Assembly (NCBI GenBank): GCA_016192455.1
Contig: JACPUC010000029.1
Location: 1 to 64,000, forward strand
Direction of reading: 5' to 3'
Origin: Candidatus Tectimicrobiota bacterium
GTDB taxonomy: Bacteria > JACPUC01
Length of the DNA: 64,000 nucleotides
Within the stretch, counting starts at the first letter, position 1, and each line of letters starts with the position of its first letter. Below, piece by piece: positions 37,414 through 47,427 of this stretch. The position numbers and the translations under genes are program-made. The notes under the pieces were generated by a model that searched no databases, was not told where the DNA came from, and saw only the letters and a program-made list of their open reading frames with translations.

Positions 37414-37994
37414 CAGAGATCTCCGCGCTCTCCGAACCCGCCAGGCAATCCGCTGTCAAAAGTAGGTATGGGTAACAGCGGATGTTTTTCTTGGGCTTGG
37501 GGTACTCTCCTTCCGTCTTTCTCGGGGAAAGCATCGCCTGCGCAGACAAATCGTGCCCTCCGCGCCCAGCTCGACGGGCAACGATCTCTCTCCACGGCCA
37601 TGCGGGAGGACGAGTGGGCCTGCCGGCGCCGACCGTTCGCGAACGTTGCGAGCCGCGTGGCGCCTCTGCAGCCCGGCAGCGGAAGTATCTTTCTTCATGC
37701 TCTCTATCTTTGCAGACATCCGCCTCGCAGCGAAGTTCCACGCCTCGGCCGTCGGCGTCCCGCTCCTCGATGGACCAAGGTCGTCGTCGATCTCCTGTGG
37801 CGGGAGCGCCCGGTGGGATCGTAAAATAAGAAGAGGAGGGGACTCTTGCCGAGGCCGGTGAAGGTGCGGAGAGGCCTACGCAACACTCGCATCCTGGCGC
37901 CGTGGCGGATGTTCCTCCGCCTGGATGCGCAGGTTCAGGGAGGCGCCGGTCGCCCTCGGCGGCTCCAGGGAACAGCCGCGGAAAGGAGACGCGC
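37414..37994. other. Gene-free stretch upstream of the MacA-like gene
   Basis: About 580 bases with mixed composition. Open frames on both strands lack convincing starts and protein-like sequence. It may hold promoters of the divergent flanking genes. Confidence 0.35.
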
Positions 37995-39413
37995 GTGAAG
38001 CGGAGACTCGTCTGGCTCCTCATTCTGATCGCGGCGCTCCTCGGGGCGGGGTACGGGTACACCGCGTACCGGTCCAGCGCCGCCACACCCACCCAAGAAT
38101 CCCGCTTCCGCTTCGCCAAGGTGGTGCGCGGCGACCTCCGGGCCACGGTCACGGCAACCGGCGAGCTGCAACCGGTCACCCTCGTGCAGGTTGGCAGCCA
38201 AGTCTCCGGAACCATCAAGGCGCTGTCTGCCGACTTCAACACGAAGGTGACGAAGGGCATGGTCCTGGCGCAGCTCGATCCCGCCCCGCGGCAGGCCCAG
38301 GCCGATCAATCGCGCGCCCGCCTGGCAGGGGCGCAGGCCACGCTCATCAAACGCGAGGCGGAGATCACCGTCATCGAGGCGAACCTGGAGAACGCGCGCG
38401 CCGATGCACGGGGGGCGCGCGCCAGCCTGGCGAAGGTGAAGATCGATCTGGAGGACACCCAGCGCGAAGCCAGGCGGTACGAGCAGCTCTACCGCGACGG
38501 CATCATCTCGGCCAGCCAGCGCGACTCCAAGATCGTCGCCAGCGACAGCGCCAAGGTGCAGGACGAGGGTGAGGCGGCGAAGCTCGCCGGCGCCGACGCC
38601 CGGGCCAAGAGCCTGCAGAACCAGCTTCAGGTGGCGCGGGCGGAGCGCAGCCTGGTTCTGGCGGACATTAAGGCGGCCCAGGCCGAGCTGCGTCTCAACG
38701 AGACGAACCTCTCCTACACCACGATCGCCTCGCCGATCGACGGCATCGTCATCTCGCGCAACGTGGATGTCGGCCAGACCGTGGCGGCGACGTTCCAGGC
38801 GCCGGTCCTGTTCACGATCGCGCAGGACCTCACCACGATGCAGGTGCGGGCGCGGGTCGATGAGGCGGATGTCGGGGTCATCAAGGTGGGGAACCAGGCC
38901 ACCTTCAAGGTGGACGCCTTCCCCAACGAGGTCTTCTCCGGGCGCGTGCATGAAATCCGCAATGCCGCGGCCATTGTCCAGAACGTCGTCACCTATGAGA
39001 CGATCATCGATGTAGCGAACCGGGAAGGGAAATTGCGCCCCGGCATGACGGCCACGGTCACCGTTGTCGTGGCGGACCAGCAGGGCGTCCTGAAGGTGCC
39101 GACCGAAGCCCTCGCCTTCATCCCCCCCGTCCTGCGCCGCGGCGGTCCCGCCGCCGAGCGCTTCAAGGAGGCGATGGCGCGGTTTCCCGAGCGCTTCCGA
39201 GACCCCAAGGTTTGGGTCTACGATGGGGTCCGGCAGCGTCCCAGCCCGATGCCGATCACGACCGGCTTCGCCGACGAGACGATGACCGAGCTGCGCGGCG
39301 ATGGGCTCAAGGAGGGCGCCGAGGTCATTGTCGGGGTGGAGGCGCCGGCGGGCGCGGCGCCGTTCGGGCAGAACCGCTTAAACCAGTTCGGCCGTCGCTT
39401 GGGGAGCAGGTAA
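37995..39413 (+). CDS. macA: MacA-like periplasmic adaptor (membrane fusion protein)
   Basis: A 472-residue HlyD/MacA-family adaptor. One N-terminal membrane anchor (RLVWLLILIAALLGAGYGY), then a lipoyl half-domain TVTATGELQPVTLVQVGSQV, a long coiled-coil hairpin (about residues 90-230), the second lipoyl half LSYTTIASPIDGIVISRNVD with VGQTVAA, a beta-barrel (IAQDLTTMQVRARVDEADVG) and a membrane-proximal domain. It links an inner-membrane ABC exporter to an outer-membrane TolC-type channel. GTG start preceded by AAAGGAGACGCGC. It is first of three genes with the split MacB ATPase and permease; no tolC is in the window. Confidence 0.93.
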   Translation: MKRRLVWLLILIAALLGAGYGYTAYRSSAATPTQESRFRFAKVVRGDLRATVTATGELQPVTLVQVGSQVSGTIKALSADFNTKVTKGMVLAQLDPAPRQAQADQSRARLAGAQATLIKREAEITVIEANLENARADARGARASLAKVKIDLEDTQREARRYEQLYRDGIISASQRDSKIVASDSAKVQDEGEAAKLAGADARAKSLQNQLQVARAERSLVLADIKAAQAELRLNETNLSYTTIASPIDGIVISRNVDVGQTVAATFQAPVLFTIAQDLTTMQVRARVDEADVGVIKVGNQATFKVDAFPNEVFSGRVHEIRNAAAIVQNVVTYETIIDVANREGKLRPGMTATVTVVVADQQGVLKVPTEALAFIPPVLRRGGPAAERFKEAMARFPERFRDPKVWVYDGVRQRPSPMPITTGFADETMTELRGDGLKEGAEVIVGVEAPAGAAPFGQNRLNQFGRRLGSR

Positions 39414-39423
39414 GGGGCGCGGG

Positions 39424-40322
<899 letters not shown>

Positions 40323-40326
<4 letters not shown>

Positions 40327-41540
40327 ACGTCTGGATCGCCCTGCGCGTTGCTCTGCGGTCGCTCAGCAAGAACACCCTGCGGACCGCCCTGACGGCCCTC
40401 GGCGTGATCATCGGCGTGGGGGCGGTGATCGCCATGGTGAGCATCGGCGAGGGGGCCAAGGTCTCGGTGCAGGCTTCTATCGACCGTCTGGGGACGAACG
40501 TGATTATGGCGTTCGCGGGGAGCACGATGCGCGGCGGCGCCCACGGAGGTGTCGGCAGCACGTCCACGCTCACCGATGAGGATGCCGCGGCGATCGCGCG
40601 CGAGTGCCCAGCCGTGCAGTACGTCAGCCCCGGCGTGCGGCGCCCCGCCCAGGTGGTCTACGGCAACCGCAACTGGTCCACCAACGTGAACGGCAATGGA
40701 CATGCCTACCAGTACATCCGCGACTGGCCCATGGCGCGCGGCTCCTTCTACACCCAGCGGCACGAGGCCACGGCGGCGAAAGTGGCGGTGGTCGGGGCGA
40801 CAGTGGTGAAGAACCTCTTCCCCGATGTCGATCCCGTCGGCGTCACCCTGCGCATCAGCAACATTCCCTTCCGGGTCATCGGCGTGCTTTCGGAGAAGGG
40901 CTCGAACGCCTTCGGGCAGGATCAGGACGATGTCGTCATGATCCCGTACACGACAGCCCAGAAACGCCTCATGGGGATCACCAACATCAGCGCCATCCTC
41001 GTCTCCGCCAAGTCCAGCGGCCAGGTGCAGGAGGCGGTGCGCCAGATCACCTCCGTGCTGCGCCGGCGTCACCGCCTGCAGCCTGGCGCCCCGAATGACT
41101 TCTTTGTGCGCACGCAGCTCGAGTTCTCGGAGACCGCCAGCGAGTCGAACCGCATCATGACCCTCCTGCTTGGCAGCATCGCCGCCATCTCGCTCCTCGT
41201 GGGCGGCATCGGCATCATGAACATCATGCTCGTCTCGGTGACGGAGCGCACCCGCGAGATCGGCATCCGCATGGCGGTGGGCGCGAAACGCGGCGACATC
41301 CTCCTGCAGTTCCTCATCGAGGCGGTGGTCCTCAGCCTCCTGGGGGGTATCATCGGGGTGGCGACCGGCATCGCCACGGCCAAGGTCATCACCTGGCTTG
41401 CCGGCTGGCCGACCCTGGTGGGCGTGCAGGCCATCCTCCTGGCCTTCGGCTTCGCCGTGCTCATCGGCCTCTTCTTCGGCTACTACCCCGCCCGCGCCGC
41501 CTCCGCCCTCAACCCCATCGACGCGCTGCGGTATGAGTAG
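40323..41540 (+). CDS. MacB-type ABC transporter permease
   Basis: A 405-residue FtsX/MacB permease. An N-terminal membrane helix (residues about 22-44, LTALGVIIGVGAVIAMVSIG) is followed by a large periplasmic domain (MacB_PCD) and three C-terminal membrane helices around SIAAISLLVGGIGIMNIMLV, LIEAVVLSLLGGIIGVATGI and ILLAFGFAVLIGLFFGYYP. It ends with the family signature PARAASALNPIDALRYE. With the ATPase and MacA it would drive export of a macrolide, lipopeptide or signalling molecule by mechanotransmission. Confidence 0.95.
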
Positions 41541-41744
41541 GGACGATGGTTTGGCGCGACCGCGGGGTTTTGGCGCCGCCGCCGTCGCGGGAGTATGGTA
41601 GAGGATGGCGCCTCGTCCGGTCAGGATGTCAGTGGTGATCCGCACGTCGTTGAGGCGCTGCTATTCAGACTTGCGGCGGGAGGCTATTCGTGCCATGCTC
41701 AAGCCTCACACATGATGTTGAGACGATGAGATTGGAGTCACTTG

Positions 41745-42968
41745 ATGCCCAAGGATTACAGCCCGTTCACCCCAGGCCAACCGGTACCGATTGAGTTTTT
41801 TATTGGCCGTCTAGCAGAAGTCTCTCGACTGACGGATCACGCGGCGAGGGCCGCGGCTGGAAGGCTTCAGGTCGCATTCCTAAGTGGTGAGCGCGGAATC
41901 GGCAAGAGTTCGCTTGCTTCTTTTGTACGAATCATTACTGAACGGGATCATGGCGCCCTGGGCCTTCACGCTTTTCTTGGAGGCGTTTCCTCGATGGAGG
42001 AAATGGCGCGCCGGGTCTTTGACCGGCTTCTCAAAGAGAGTCTTGGGAAAAGCTGGGAGGGCAGAGTCACAGATTTCTTTGGCAACCACATTAAACGGGT
42101 CGGGCTGTTCGGTGTCAGCGTCGAGTTCGGAGCGCCAGAGAAAGATCTTCGGCGAATGGTCCACGATTTCGCGCCTGCCCTTCGGAACCTCATGGAACGG
42201 CTCAAAGACGTGAAGAAAGCTGTGTTTCTTGTATTGGATGACATCAATGGGCTTGCCTCCTCTTTGGAGTTTGCCAACTGGATCAAGAGCTTGGTGGACG
42301 AGATTGCAACGGCCCGTGAACCGCTTCCGCTTTGCCTCGTTCTGGTGGGTTTAGAAGAGCGTCGGCAGTCCCTTGTCCAACTTCAGCCATCCTTGGCCCG
42401 TGTCTTCGACCTCATAGAAATCAAGGCATGGTCAAACAGTGAGACCCGAGACTTCTTTCGCAGCGCCTTCTCGACCGTCAACGTTGCGGTGGACGATGAG
42501 AATCTGACATTTCTGGCTCGATTCGCTGGTGGCCTTCCTGTCCTGGCGCACGAGATTGGCGACGCAACGTTCAAATTTGTCCGTGACAATCGGATTGACG
42601 ATGATGTTGCTCTCAAGGGTGTGATTACAGCGGCGGAAATCATTGGGCGGAAGCATCTGGAACCACAAGTGTTTCAGGAGATTCGTAGTGACCGTTACCG
42701 CACCATCCTCCGCAAGATCGCAAAGAAGCCCTTCCAAATCCGTTTTAAGAGGGCCGAACTGCGCGAACATTTGACCTCGGACGAGCAAGATGTACTTCAT
42801 AATTTTCTGCGCCGCATGGTGAAATTGGATGTGATCCACTCCGATCCCGAGGGTGGGCGTGGAGCCTATAGGTTTACGAATGAATTGCATTACCTCTATT
42901 TCCTGCTCGAAGGGGACGCGCGCGGAGACGCGGACGTGGAGCCGGAGCGGATGAGTGAGGGGGATTGA
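41745..42968 (+). CDS. AAA/STAND-type ATPase of unknown role
   Basis: A 407-residue P-loop ATPase of the archaeal/Orc-like kind: IGRLAEVSRLTDHAAR precedes Walker A SGERGIGKSS (Lys53), Walker B is AVFLVLDDING, the sensor region is LCLVLVGLEERR, and the C-terminal ~100 residues form a winged-helix-like domain (IAKKPFQIRFKRAELREHLT). Composition is visibly lower in GC than its neighbours, and it stands alone without an effector gene. Similar ATPases act as scaffolds or switches in DNA handling and defence; none is identifiable here. Start at ATG after TTGGAGTCACTTG. Confidence 0.82.
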   Translation: MPKDYSPFTPGQPVPIEFFIGRLAEVSRLTDHAARAAAGRLQVAFLSGERGIGKSSLASFVRIITERDHGALGLHAFLGGVSSMEEMARRVFDRLLKESLGKSWEGRVTDFFGNHIKRVGLFGVSVEFGAPEKDLRRMVHDFAPALRNLMERLKDVKKAVFLVLDDINGLASSLEFANWIKSLVDEIATAREPLPLCLVLVGLEERRQSLVQLQPSLARVFDLIEIKAWSNSETRDFFRSAFSTVNVAVDDENLTFLARFAGGLPVLAHEIGDATFKFVRDNRIDDDVALKGVITAAEIIGRKHLEPQVFQEIRSDRYRTILRKIAKKPFQIRFKRAELREHLTSDEQDVLHNFLRRMVKLDVIHSDPEGGRGAYRFTNELHYLYFLLEGDARGDADVEPERMSEGD

Positions 42969-43022
42969 CGCATTGAATAGAAAATCCAGAGACTAGCCCA
43001 GGTGCTGAAAGGGGGATTACGT

Positions 43023-43056
43023 TTGACAAAATTCCTTGTTTTTTCTACGGTATCCT
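43023..43056 (+). promoter_or_regulatory. Predicted promoter of threonine dehydratase gene
   Basis: TTGACA (43023-43028) is followed after 17 bp by TACGGT (43046-43051), with TATCCT just beyond (43051-43056). It lies in an AT-rich patch about 150 bp upstream of the gene. Consensus match only. Confidence 0.45.
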
Positions 43057-43205
43057 ATATGGCCTGGATGCTCTTGTGAAATCGCTGTAGTGACCCCGAA
43101 AAGTTGGCGGAGCGACGGCGCGTCGAGGTAGAGACCGGCACTGCCAGCCGCGTCGCCTCGGGCCGCTAGAGCACGGCGCCAACGAACCACTCCCTGCTTC
43201 TCCGC

Positions 43206-44438
43206 ATGCAGCCTCTCCCACATCCCGAACTCGACTTCGCAGCCATTGAACGGGCCGCGGCTTTGCTGGGGGGCGTCGTCCGCACCACGCCCCTCGTCCA
43301 CGCTCCGCACACCTCGTCGCTGCTGCGCCGCGACATCCGCTTCAAACTCGAGAACCTCCAGGAGACCGGCTCCTTCAAGTTGCGCGGCGCCTACGTCAAG
43401 CTGCATGGGCTGAGCGCGGCGGAGCGGCGGCGGGGCGTGGTGGCGGCTTCGGCGGGGAACCATGCGCAAGGGGTGGCCTGGTCGGCGCGCGCCCTGGGCA
43501 TTCCCTGCACCATCGTCATGCCGCGCACCTGCCCGTTGAGCAAGCTCGAAGCAACGCGACGGCTTGGCGCCCGCATCATCCTGGAGGGGACCGTCTTCGA
43601 TGAGGCCCTCGCCCTCGCCGGCAAGCTTGAAGCCGCCTCGGGGGCCGTCTTCATCCCCGCTTTCGACGATCCCTTGATCATGGCGGGGCAGGGGACGGTG
43701 GCGCTCGAGGTGGTGGAGGCCTGGCCGCAGGTGGAGACGCTGGTCGTGCCGGTGGGCGGCGGCGGCCTCATCGGCGGGGTGGCGCTGGCGGCCAAGACGC
43801 TGCGGCCCGAGGTGCGCGTCATCGGCGTGCAGGCGCAGCAGTTCCCCTCGATGCACGCGGCGCTGCGGGCGGGGGCGCCGCTCGAGGTGCCGGCAGCCCA
43901 GACGATCGCCGATGGCCTCGCCGTGCGCACCGCCGGGCGCCTCACCTTCGGCCTGGCGCGGCGCTTCGTGGATGATCTGCTCCTGGTGAGCGAGGAGGAG
44001 ATCGCCGCGGCCATCCTGACGCTCCTGGAGAATGAGAAGCTCGTCGTCGAGGGGGCCGGGGCCGTGGGGCAGGCCGCCTTGCTCTACCACCAGGAACGCA
44101 TTCCCGGAGAACGCATCGCCGTCATCCTGTCGGGCGGCAACATCGACGTGACGCTGTTGGAGCGGATCATCGAGAAGGGACTGATGAAGACCGGGCGCTT
44201 GCTGCGGCTGACGATCGATCTCCCCGATGTGCCCGGCGAGCTCGGCCGCCTCAGCCAGTTCCTTGGCGAGCTGGACGCGAATATCGTGCAGATCGCTCAC
44301 GACCGCCAGTCGAAGCGCCTTCCCCTCGGCGTGGCGGAGGTGGAGATGACCCTCGAGACGCGCGGTCCCGACCACCTCGAGGAGATCATGCGTCGCCTCC
44401 ATGAGCAGGGCTGGAGAAGCGCTCAGGTGGAGGACTGA
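43206..44438 (+). CDS. ilvA: Threonine ammonia-lyase with C-terminal ACT domain
   Basis: A 410-residue PLP-dependent threonine dehydratase, converting threonine to 2-oxobutanoate and ammonia. The PLP lysine is Lys58 in ETGSFKLRGAY; the phosphate-binding loop is VPVGGGGLIGGVAL, and SAGNHAQGVAWSA is the substrate loop. Residues about 335-410 form one ACT domain (LTIDLPDVPGELGRLSQFLG), as in the shorter allosteric TdcB/IlvA type rather than the biosynthetic IlvA with two ACT-like subdomains. It stands alone and has its own predicted promoter upstream. No ilv cluster is adjacent. Confidence 0.93.
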   Translation: MQPLPHPELDFAAIERAAALLGGVVRTTPLVHAPHTSSLLRRDIRFKLENLQETGSFKLRGAYVKLHGLSAAERRRGVVAASAGNHAQGVAWSARALGIPCTIVMPRTCPLSKLEATRRLGARIILEGTVFDEALALAGKLEAASGAVFIPAFDDPLIMAGQGTVALEVVEAWPQVETLVVPVGGGGLIGGVALAAKTLRPEVRVIGVQAQQFPSMHAALRAGAPLEVPAAQTIADGLAVRTAGRLTFGLARRFVDDLLLVSEEEIAAAILTLLENEKLVVEGAGAVGQAALLYHQERIPGERIAVILSGGNIDVTLLERIIEKGLMKTGRLLRLTIDLPDVPGELGRLSQFLGELDANIVQIAHDRQSKRLPLGVAEVEMTLETRGPDHLEEIMRRLHEQGWRSAQVED

Positions 44439-44578
44439 CGGAGAGGAGTGACGGCGGGCGAAGGAACCTCGGCGCACCTCGGCTTAGGCGCCGGCGGACG
44501 AGGAGCGATGAGTGCGAGGAATGCCTTGAGCTTCAGGCGCCCGGCGACTCGAGGCGGCCGCTTCCAAGGCGGGAGACC

Positions 44579-45262
44579 CTAGAGCGGGGTCCGGGAAGGG
44601 GCCACGCCTTTTGGAGCCTGTGACAACGCGGCTTCTCCCGAAGCTTCTCCAGGAAGGCCCGACACCGGTGCGGGTTCCGCCGGCTCGTCAATGAGCCGGC
44701 CGATCATCGCCATGGTCTGCGGGTGGGACCATTCGCGGGGACCAATCTCAATGTGGCGGAGGATGCCGCGCTTGTCCACGATGAACGTTTCCGGAACGCC
44801 GGTGGTTCGGTAGATGCGCTTGATCGTTCCCTTCGGGTCCAGGAGCACCGGGAAGGTGAGGCGATGCTTCTCCATGAAGGGGAGGACGACCTCCTTGCCG
44901 AGGATGTCGAGATCCACCGCAAGCATGACGAAGTCGCGCTTCTTGTACTCCTGGTGCACCAGCTCCATCGAGGGCATTTCCCAGACGCAGGTGGGGCACC
45001 AGGTGGCCCAGATGTTGATGAACACCACCTTGCCGCGCAGATCACGCAGCCGCACCGTCTTGCCGTCGAGATCAGGGAAGCTGAAGTCAGGCGCCTCTGA
45101 TCCCGTCGTCAACGGCCCGCTGACCTTGGCGATCTTGTCCTGCAGCCGGGCCTTCGCGCCTTCGTAAAGGAGCACCAGAAGCACCAGCGCGAGCGGCACG
45201 CCGACGAGATAGGCGATGATCCGCTTAACGCGGCGTTCATCCGATCTCACCGCTTCCGCCAT
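44579..45262 (-). CDS. TlpA/ResA-like membrane-anchored thioredoxin-fold protein
   Basis: A 227-residue redoxin. One N-terminal membrane helix (VGVPLALVLLVLLYEG) leads to an extracytoplasmic thioredoxin fold with APDFSFPDLDGKTVRLRDL followed by the active-site loop WATWCPTCVWEMPSM (CPTC), the usual TlpA arrangement, and GVPETFIVDKRGILRHI with the cis-proline. It would reduce apocytochrome c or other periplasmic disulfides. A GTG at 45319 would add 19 residues; the ATG at 45262 fits the membrane helix better. It directly follows the ccmH-like gene, supporting a cytochrome c maturation role. Confidence 0.9.
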   Translation of the reverse strand: MAEAVRSDERRVKRIIAYLVGVPLALVLLVLLYEGAKARLQDKIAKVSGPLTTGSEAPDFSFPDLDGKTVRLRDLRGKVVFINIWATWCPTCVWEMPSMELVHQEYKKRDFVMLAVDLDILGKEVVLPFMEKHRLTFPVLLDPKGTIKRIYRTTGVPETFIVDKRGILRHIEIGPREWSHPQTMAMIGRLIDEPAEPAPVSGLPGEASGEAALSQAPKGVAPSRTPL

Positions 45263-45319
45263 CGTTGCCAGCTCCCCTTCAGACTCCCGCTTGGTTCTTC
45301 CCCCGCCGTTACCCGCCAC

Positions 45320-45853
45320 CTAGAACTCATAGTCCTTAAGCTCCCGCTCCAGCTTGCGCTTGAGGGCTGCGTGGGCTTGGTCGGAGCTGTTGGAGGCTTC
45401 TCTTCCCAGCTCGTGGGCCGCTGCCGCCGGCTCCGCGCCGGCGCTCTGCGCCAGGCGCTGGCGACGCGTCCAGAGGAGGGTGATGAGGACGATCGCGACG
45501 CCGCCGATGACGATGGCAAGGAACGGCAGGCTCCAGACCAGGAGGTTGAACCCTTCCTTCGGTGGTTCCGCCAGGATTGAGGCGCCGTAGACGCCGACGA
45601 GGTAGCCTAGGACCTGCTGCTCCGACTCTCCTGCCGCCACCTTGCGGTGGATCAGCTCGCGCAACTGCCTCGCCTCGGCGGAGGGGCAGTCAGGCAAGAG
45701 GTAGCCCGGGCAGAACGGGCTCATGATCTTGCCCTCGATTGCCTTGGCTGCGGCGGTGATCTCCTGCTGCGCCGGCGAGGAGCCGGCGACCAGCGCCACT
45801 CCCAGCAGCAGCGCCGCCACTCCGCCCCGCAACCAGCCGCCGCGTACCTGCAT
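45320..45853 (-). CDS. ccmH: CcmH-like cytochrome c biogenesis protein with variant cysteine spacing
   Basis: A 177-residue exported protein: signal sequence (GVAALLLGVALVAGSSPAQQ), the CcmH domain (AIEGKIMSPFCPGYLLPDCP then EARQLRELIHRKVAAGES and QVLGYLVGVYG), a membrane helix (LPFLAIVIGGVAIVLITLLW) and a short cytoplasmic tail. CcmH normally presents apocytochrome c with an LRCxxC motif; here the two cysteines are seven residues apart. Start at the ATG at 45853. It is followed 57 bases downstream by the TlpA-like reductase, forming a maturation pair; the rest of the ccm system is not in the window. Confidence 0.85.
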   Translation of the reverse strand: MQVRGGWLRGGVAALLLGVALVAGSSPAQQEITAAAKAIEGKIMSPFCPGYLLPDCPSAEARQLRELIHRKVAAGESEQQVLGYLVGVYGASILAEPPKEGFNLLVWSLPFLAIVIGGVAIVLITLLWTRRQRLAQSAGAEPAAAAHELGREASNSSDQAHAALKRKLERELKDYEF

Positions 45854-46016
45854 CGTTCTCCCGCCCTCCGTTCGGCTGCGCCATGCAGCCTTGGATTTGG
45901 ACCTCAATGCACTGAAGTATAGGGCCACCCCTGGCGCCCCGCAAGGACGCAGCCACTCCTTCGGGGAGGGTACGTTTCGGGGGGGTGAGGTAAGGGCGCG
46001 AGACCAGCCGGTCGCC

Positions 46017-47213
46017 TCAGTGGGAGGCCGCCACGATCTGCCGCAGGAGCGACTCCCAGCTCGCCTGCGGCGGCTCGAGCACGAAGCTCGCCTGGCTCAT
46101 GGAGGGACCGTGCGTGGAGCTGCTGGTGAGACGATAGCGGTCGTTCAGGAAGCGGCGGCTGAAGAGGTCGAGAAGCATCTCGGCATCCTCCTGCACCGCC
46201 CCGACCTCCGCCGGGCGCGCCGCGAAGAGCTCCAGGCTCCCCTCGACCGCCCCCGGCTGGCCGGGCTTCAAAGTGAGCCCTAGCATGTCGAGGGCCTCCT
46301 TGTGCAGGAAGAGACTCATCCCCCAACGTTGTTCCAGGAGTTCCAGATGGCGCCGCAGGAGCCGCCCACGATTCACCGCCAGAAGGCGCAGGGGGTGATC
46401 GCGCACGGCGGGACGGAGGGATTGCAGGAAGGTTCGCAGGGGGAGCAAGGGATCGGAGCCCGCGCCCTCGAGCACCTGCGTGAGGAGCGAGGCGGAGGAG
46501 GCGAGAAGGAGCCGCGAACCCTGCTGCGCATAGGCCAGCGGCAACGTCCGCCGCGCGCCCCCCCGGTCGCCGCCGCGCGAGCTGACGTAGATCGTCACCT
46601 CGCCGACCGGTCGTGCTTCAACGCCGCCGCTGAAGCGCTTTACGAGTTGCTCGAGGGCAAGTGCCGCCACCCCGGCCAGCACCCGGCCGCTCAGCGTCTG
46701 CCGGGTTGCCGCCCGCACCTCGCTGCCGCCGACCGGCAGCCGCAACTGGATGGGCGCCGGGTCGAACTCCACCGCCAGAAGCGCCTCGCCGCCGGGCGCC
46801 CTGAAGAGCCGCCGGGCGGCGCCGGTGCGCCCTGCGTCAGCGGCGTTCGCGCCGCCTTCACCTTGCCCCGCGCCGACGGCTGGCTGCGCCACCTCCTCCT
46901 CGGCGGGGCCTTCCCCCTCGTAGTAGGCCAGCCAAATCTGCTCCCCGACGTAGCGCAGGAGCTGCGACAGGAGGTACGGCTCGAGCCTATGCTCCAGCAT
47001 CTCCTGCAGCACCGCCATGGCTGCGCCGAAGAGTGGCTGCAGCTTGGCCGGCTGGATGGCGACCACGGCGGCAAGGTGCGGCGCCTCGGCGGCCTCCGCC
47101 ACGCCGACGGGCAAGATGAGCGGCGCCAGCAGGAGAAAAGGAAGGCTGAGCGCCAGCAGGCGGGGTAGCCGGAAGACCGCGCCAGCACGCCGGAACATTG
47201 GAGTACGAACCAT
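46017..47213 (-). CDS. Exported hypothetical protein
   Basis: A 398-residue protein with an N-terminal signal or anchor (LLALSLPFLLLAPLILPVGV, cleaved near AEAAEAP). The mature part alternates hydrophobic strands and helices (LAAVVAIQPAKLQPLF, LLLASSASLLTQVLEG, HPLRLLAVNRGRLL), with an acidic/Gly-rich insert around residue 110. Start taken at 47213; another ATG lies five codons later. No family is recognised. It has an even protein-like composition and no cysteine motif. It lies between a deacetylase and the ccmH pair on the same strand. Confidence 0.7.
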   Translation of the reverse strand: MVRTPMFRRAGAVFRLPRLLALSLPFLLLAPLILPVGVAEAAEAPHLAAVVAIQPAKLQPLFGAAMAVLQEMLEHRLEPYLLSQLLRYVGEQIWLAYYEGEGPAEEEVAQPAVGAGQGEGGANAADAGRTGAARRLFRAPGGEALLAVEFDPAPIQLRLPVGGSEVRAATRQTLSGRVLAGVAALALEQLVKRFSGGVEARPVGEVTIYVSSRGGDRGGARRTLPLAYAQQGSRLLLASSASLLTQVLEGAGSDPLLPLRTFLQSLRPAVRDHPLRLLAVNRGRLLRRHLELLEQRWGMSLFLHKEALDMLGLTLKPGQPGAVEGSLELFAARPAEVGAVQEDAEMLLDLFSRRFLNDRYRLTSSSTHGPSMSQASFVLEPPQASWESLLRQIVAASH

Positions 47214-47427
47214 TGGGGTACCGGAGCGCGCGGCGCCGGGCGGACGGGGCCGCGCCTGGCAGCCGCGCCCCCGCGCGCGGCCCAGCCGCGCGGCTGCTGC
47301 GTCATGGCGCTGATCGGAGGCGTGAGGGGTCACCGATGCGCCCAACGAGAAGCCCTCCGCCCCGTCGTTTCGTCTTCCCTGCTTTCCACGCCCGCTACTC
47401 GTTCGGTTCCACTTTCGAGCCGCGCCC

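Noticed and set aside
37482-37829. Open frames upstream of the MacA-like gene
   Set aside because: Cysteine- and arginine-rich composition on both strands and no good start; looks like non-coding DNA.
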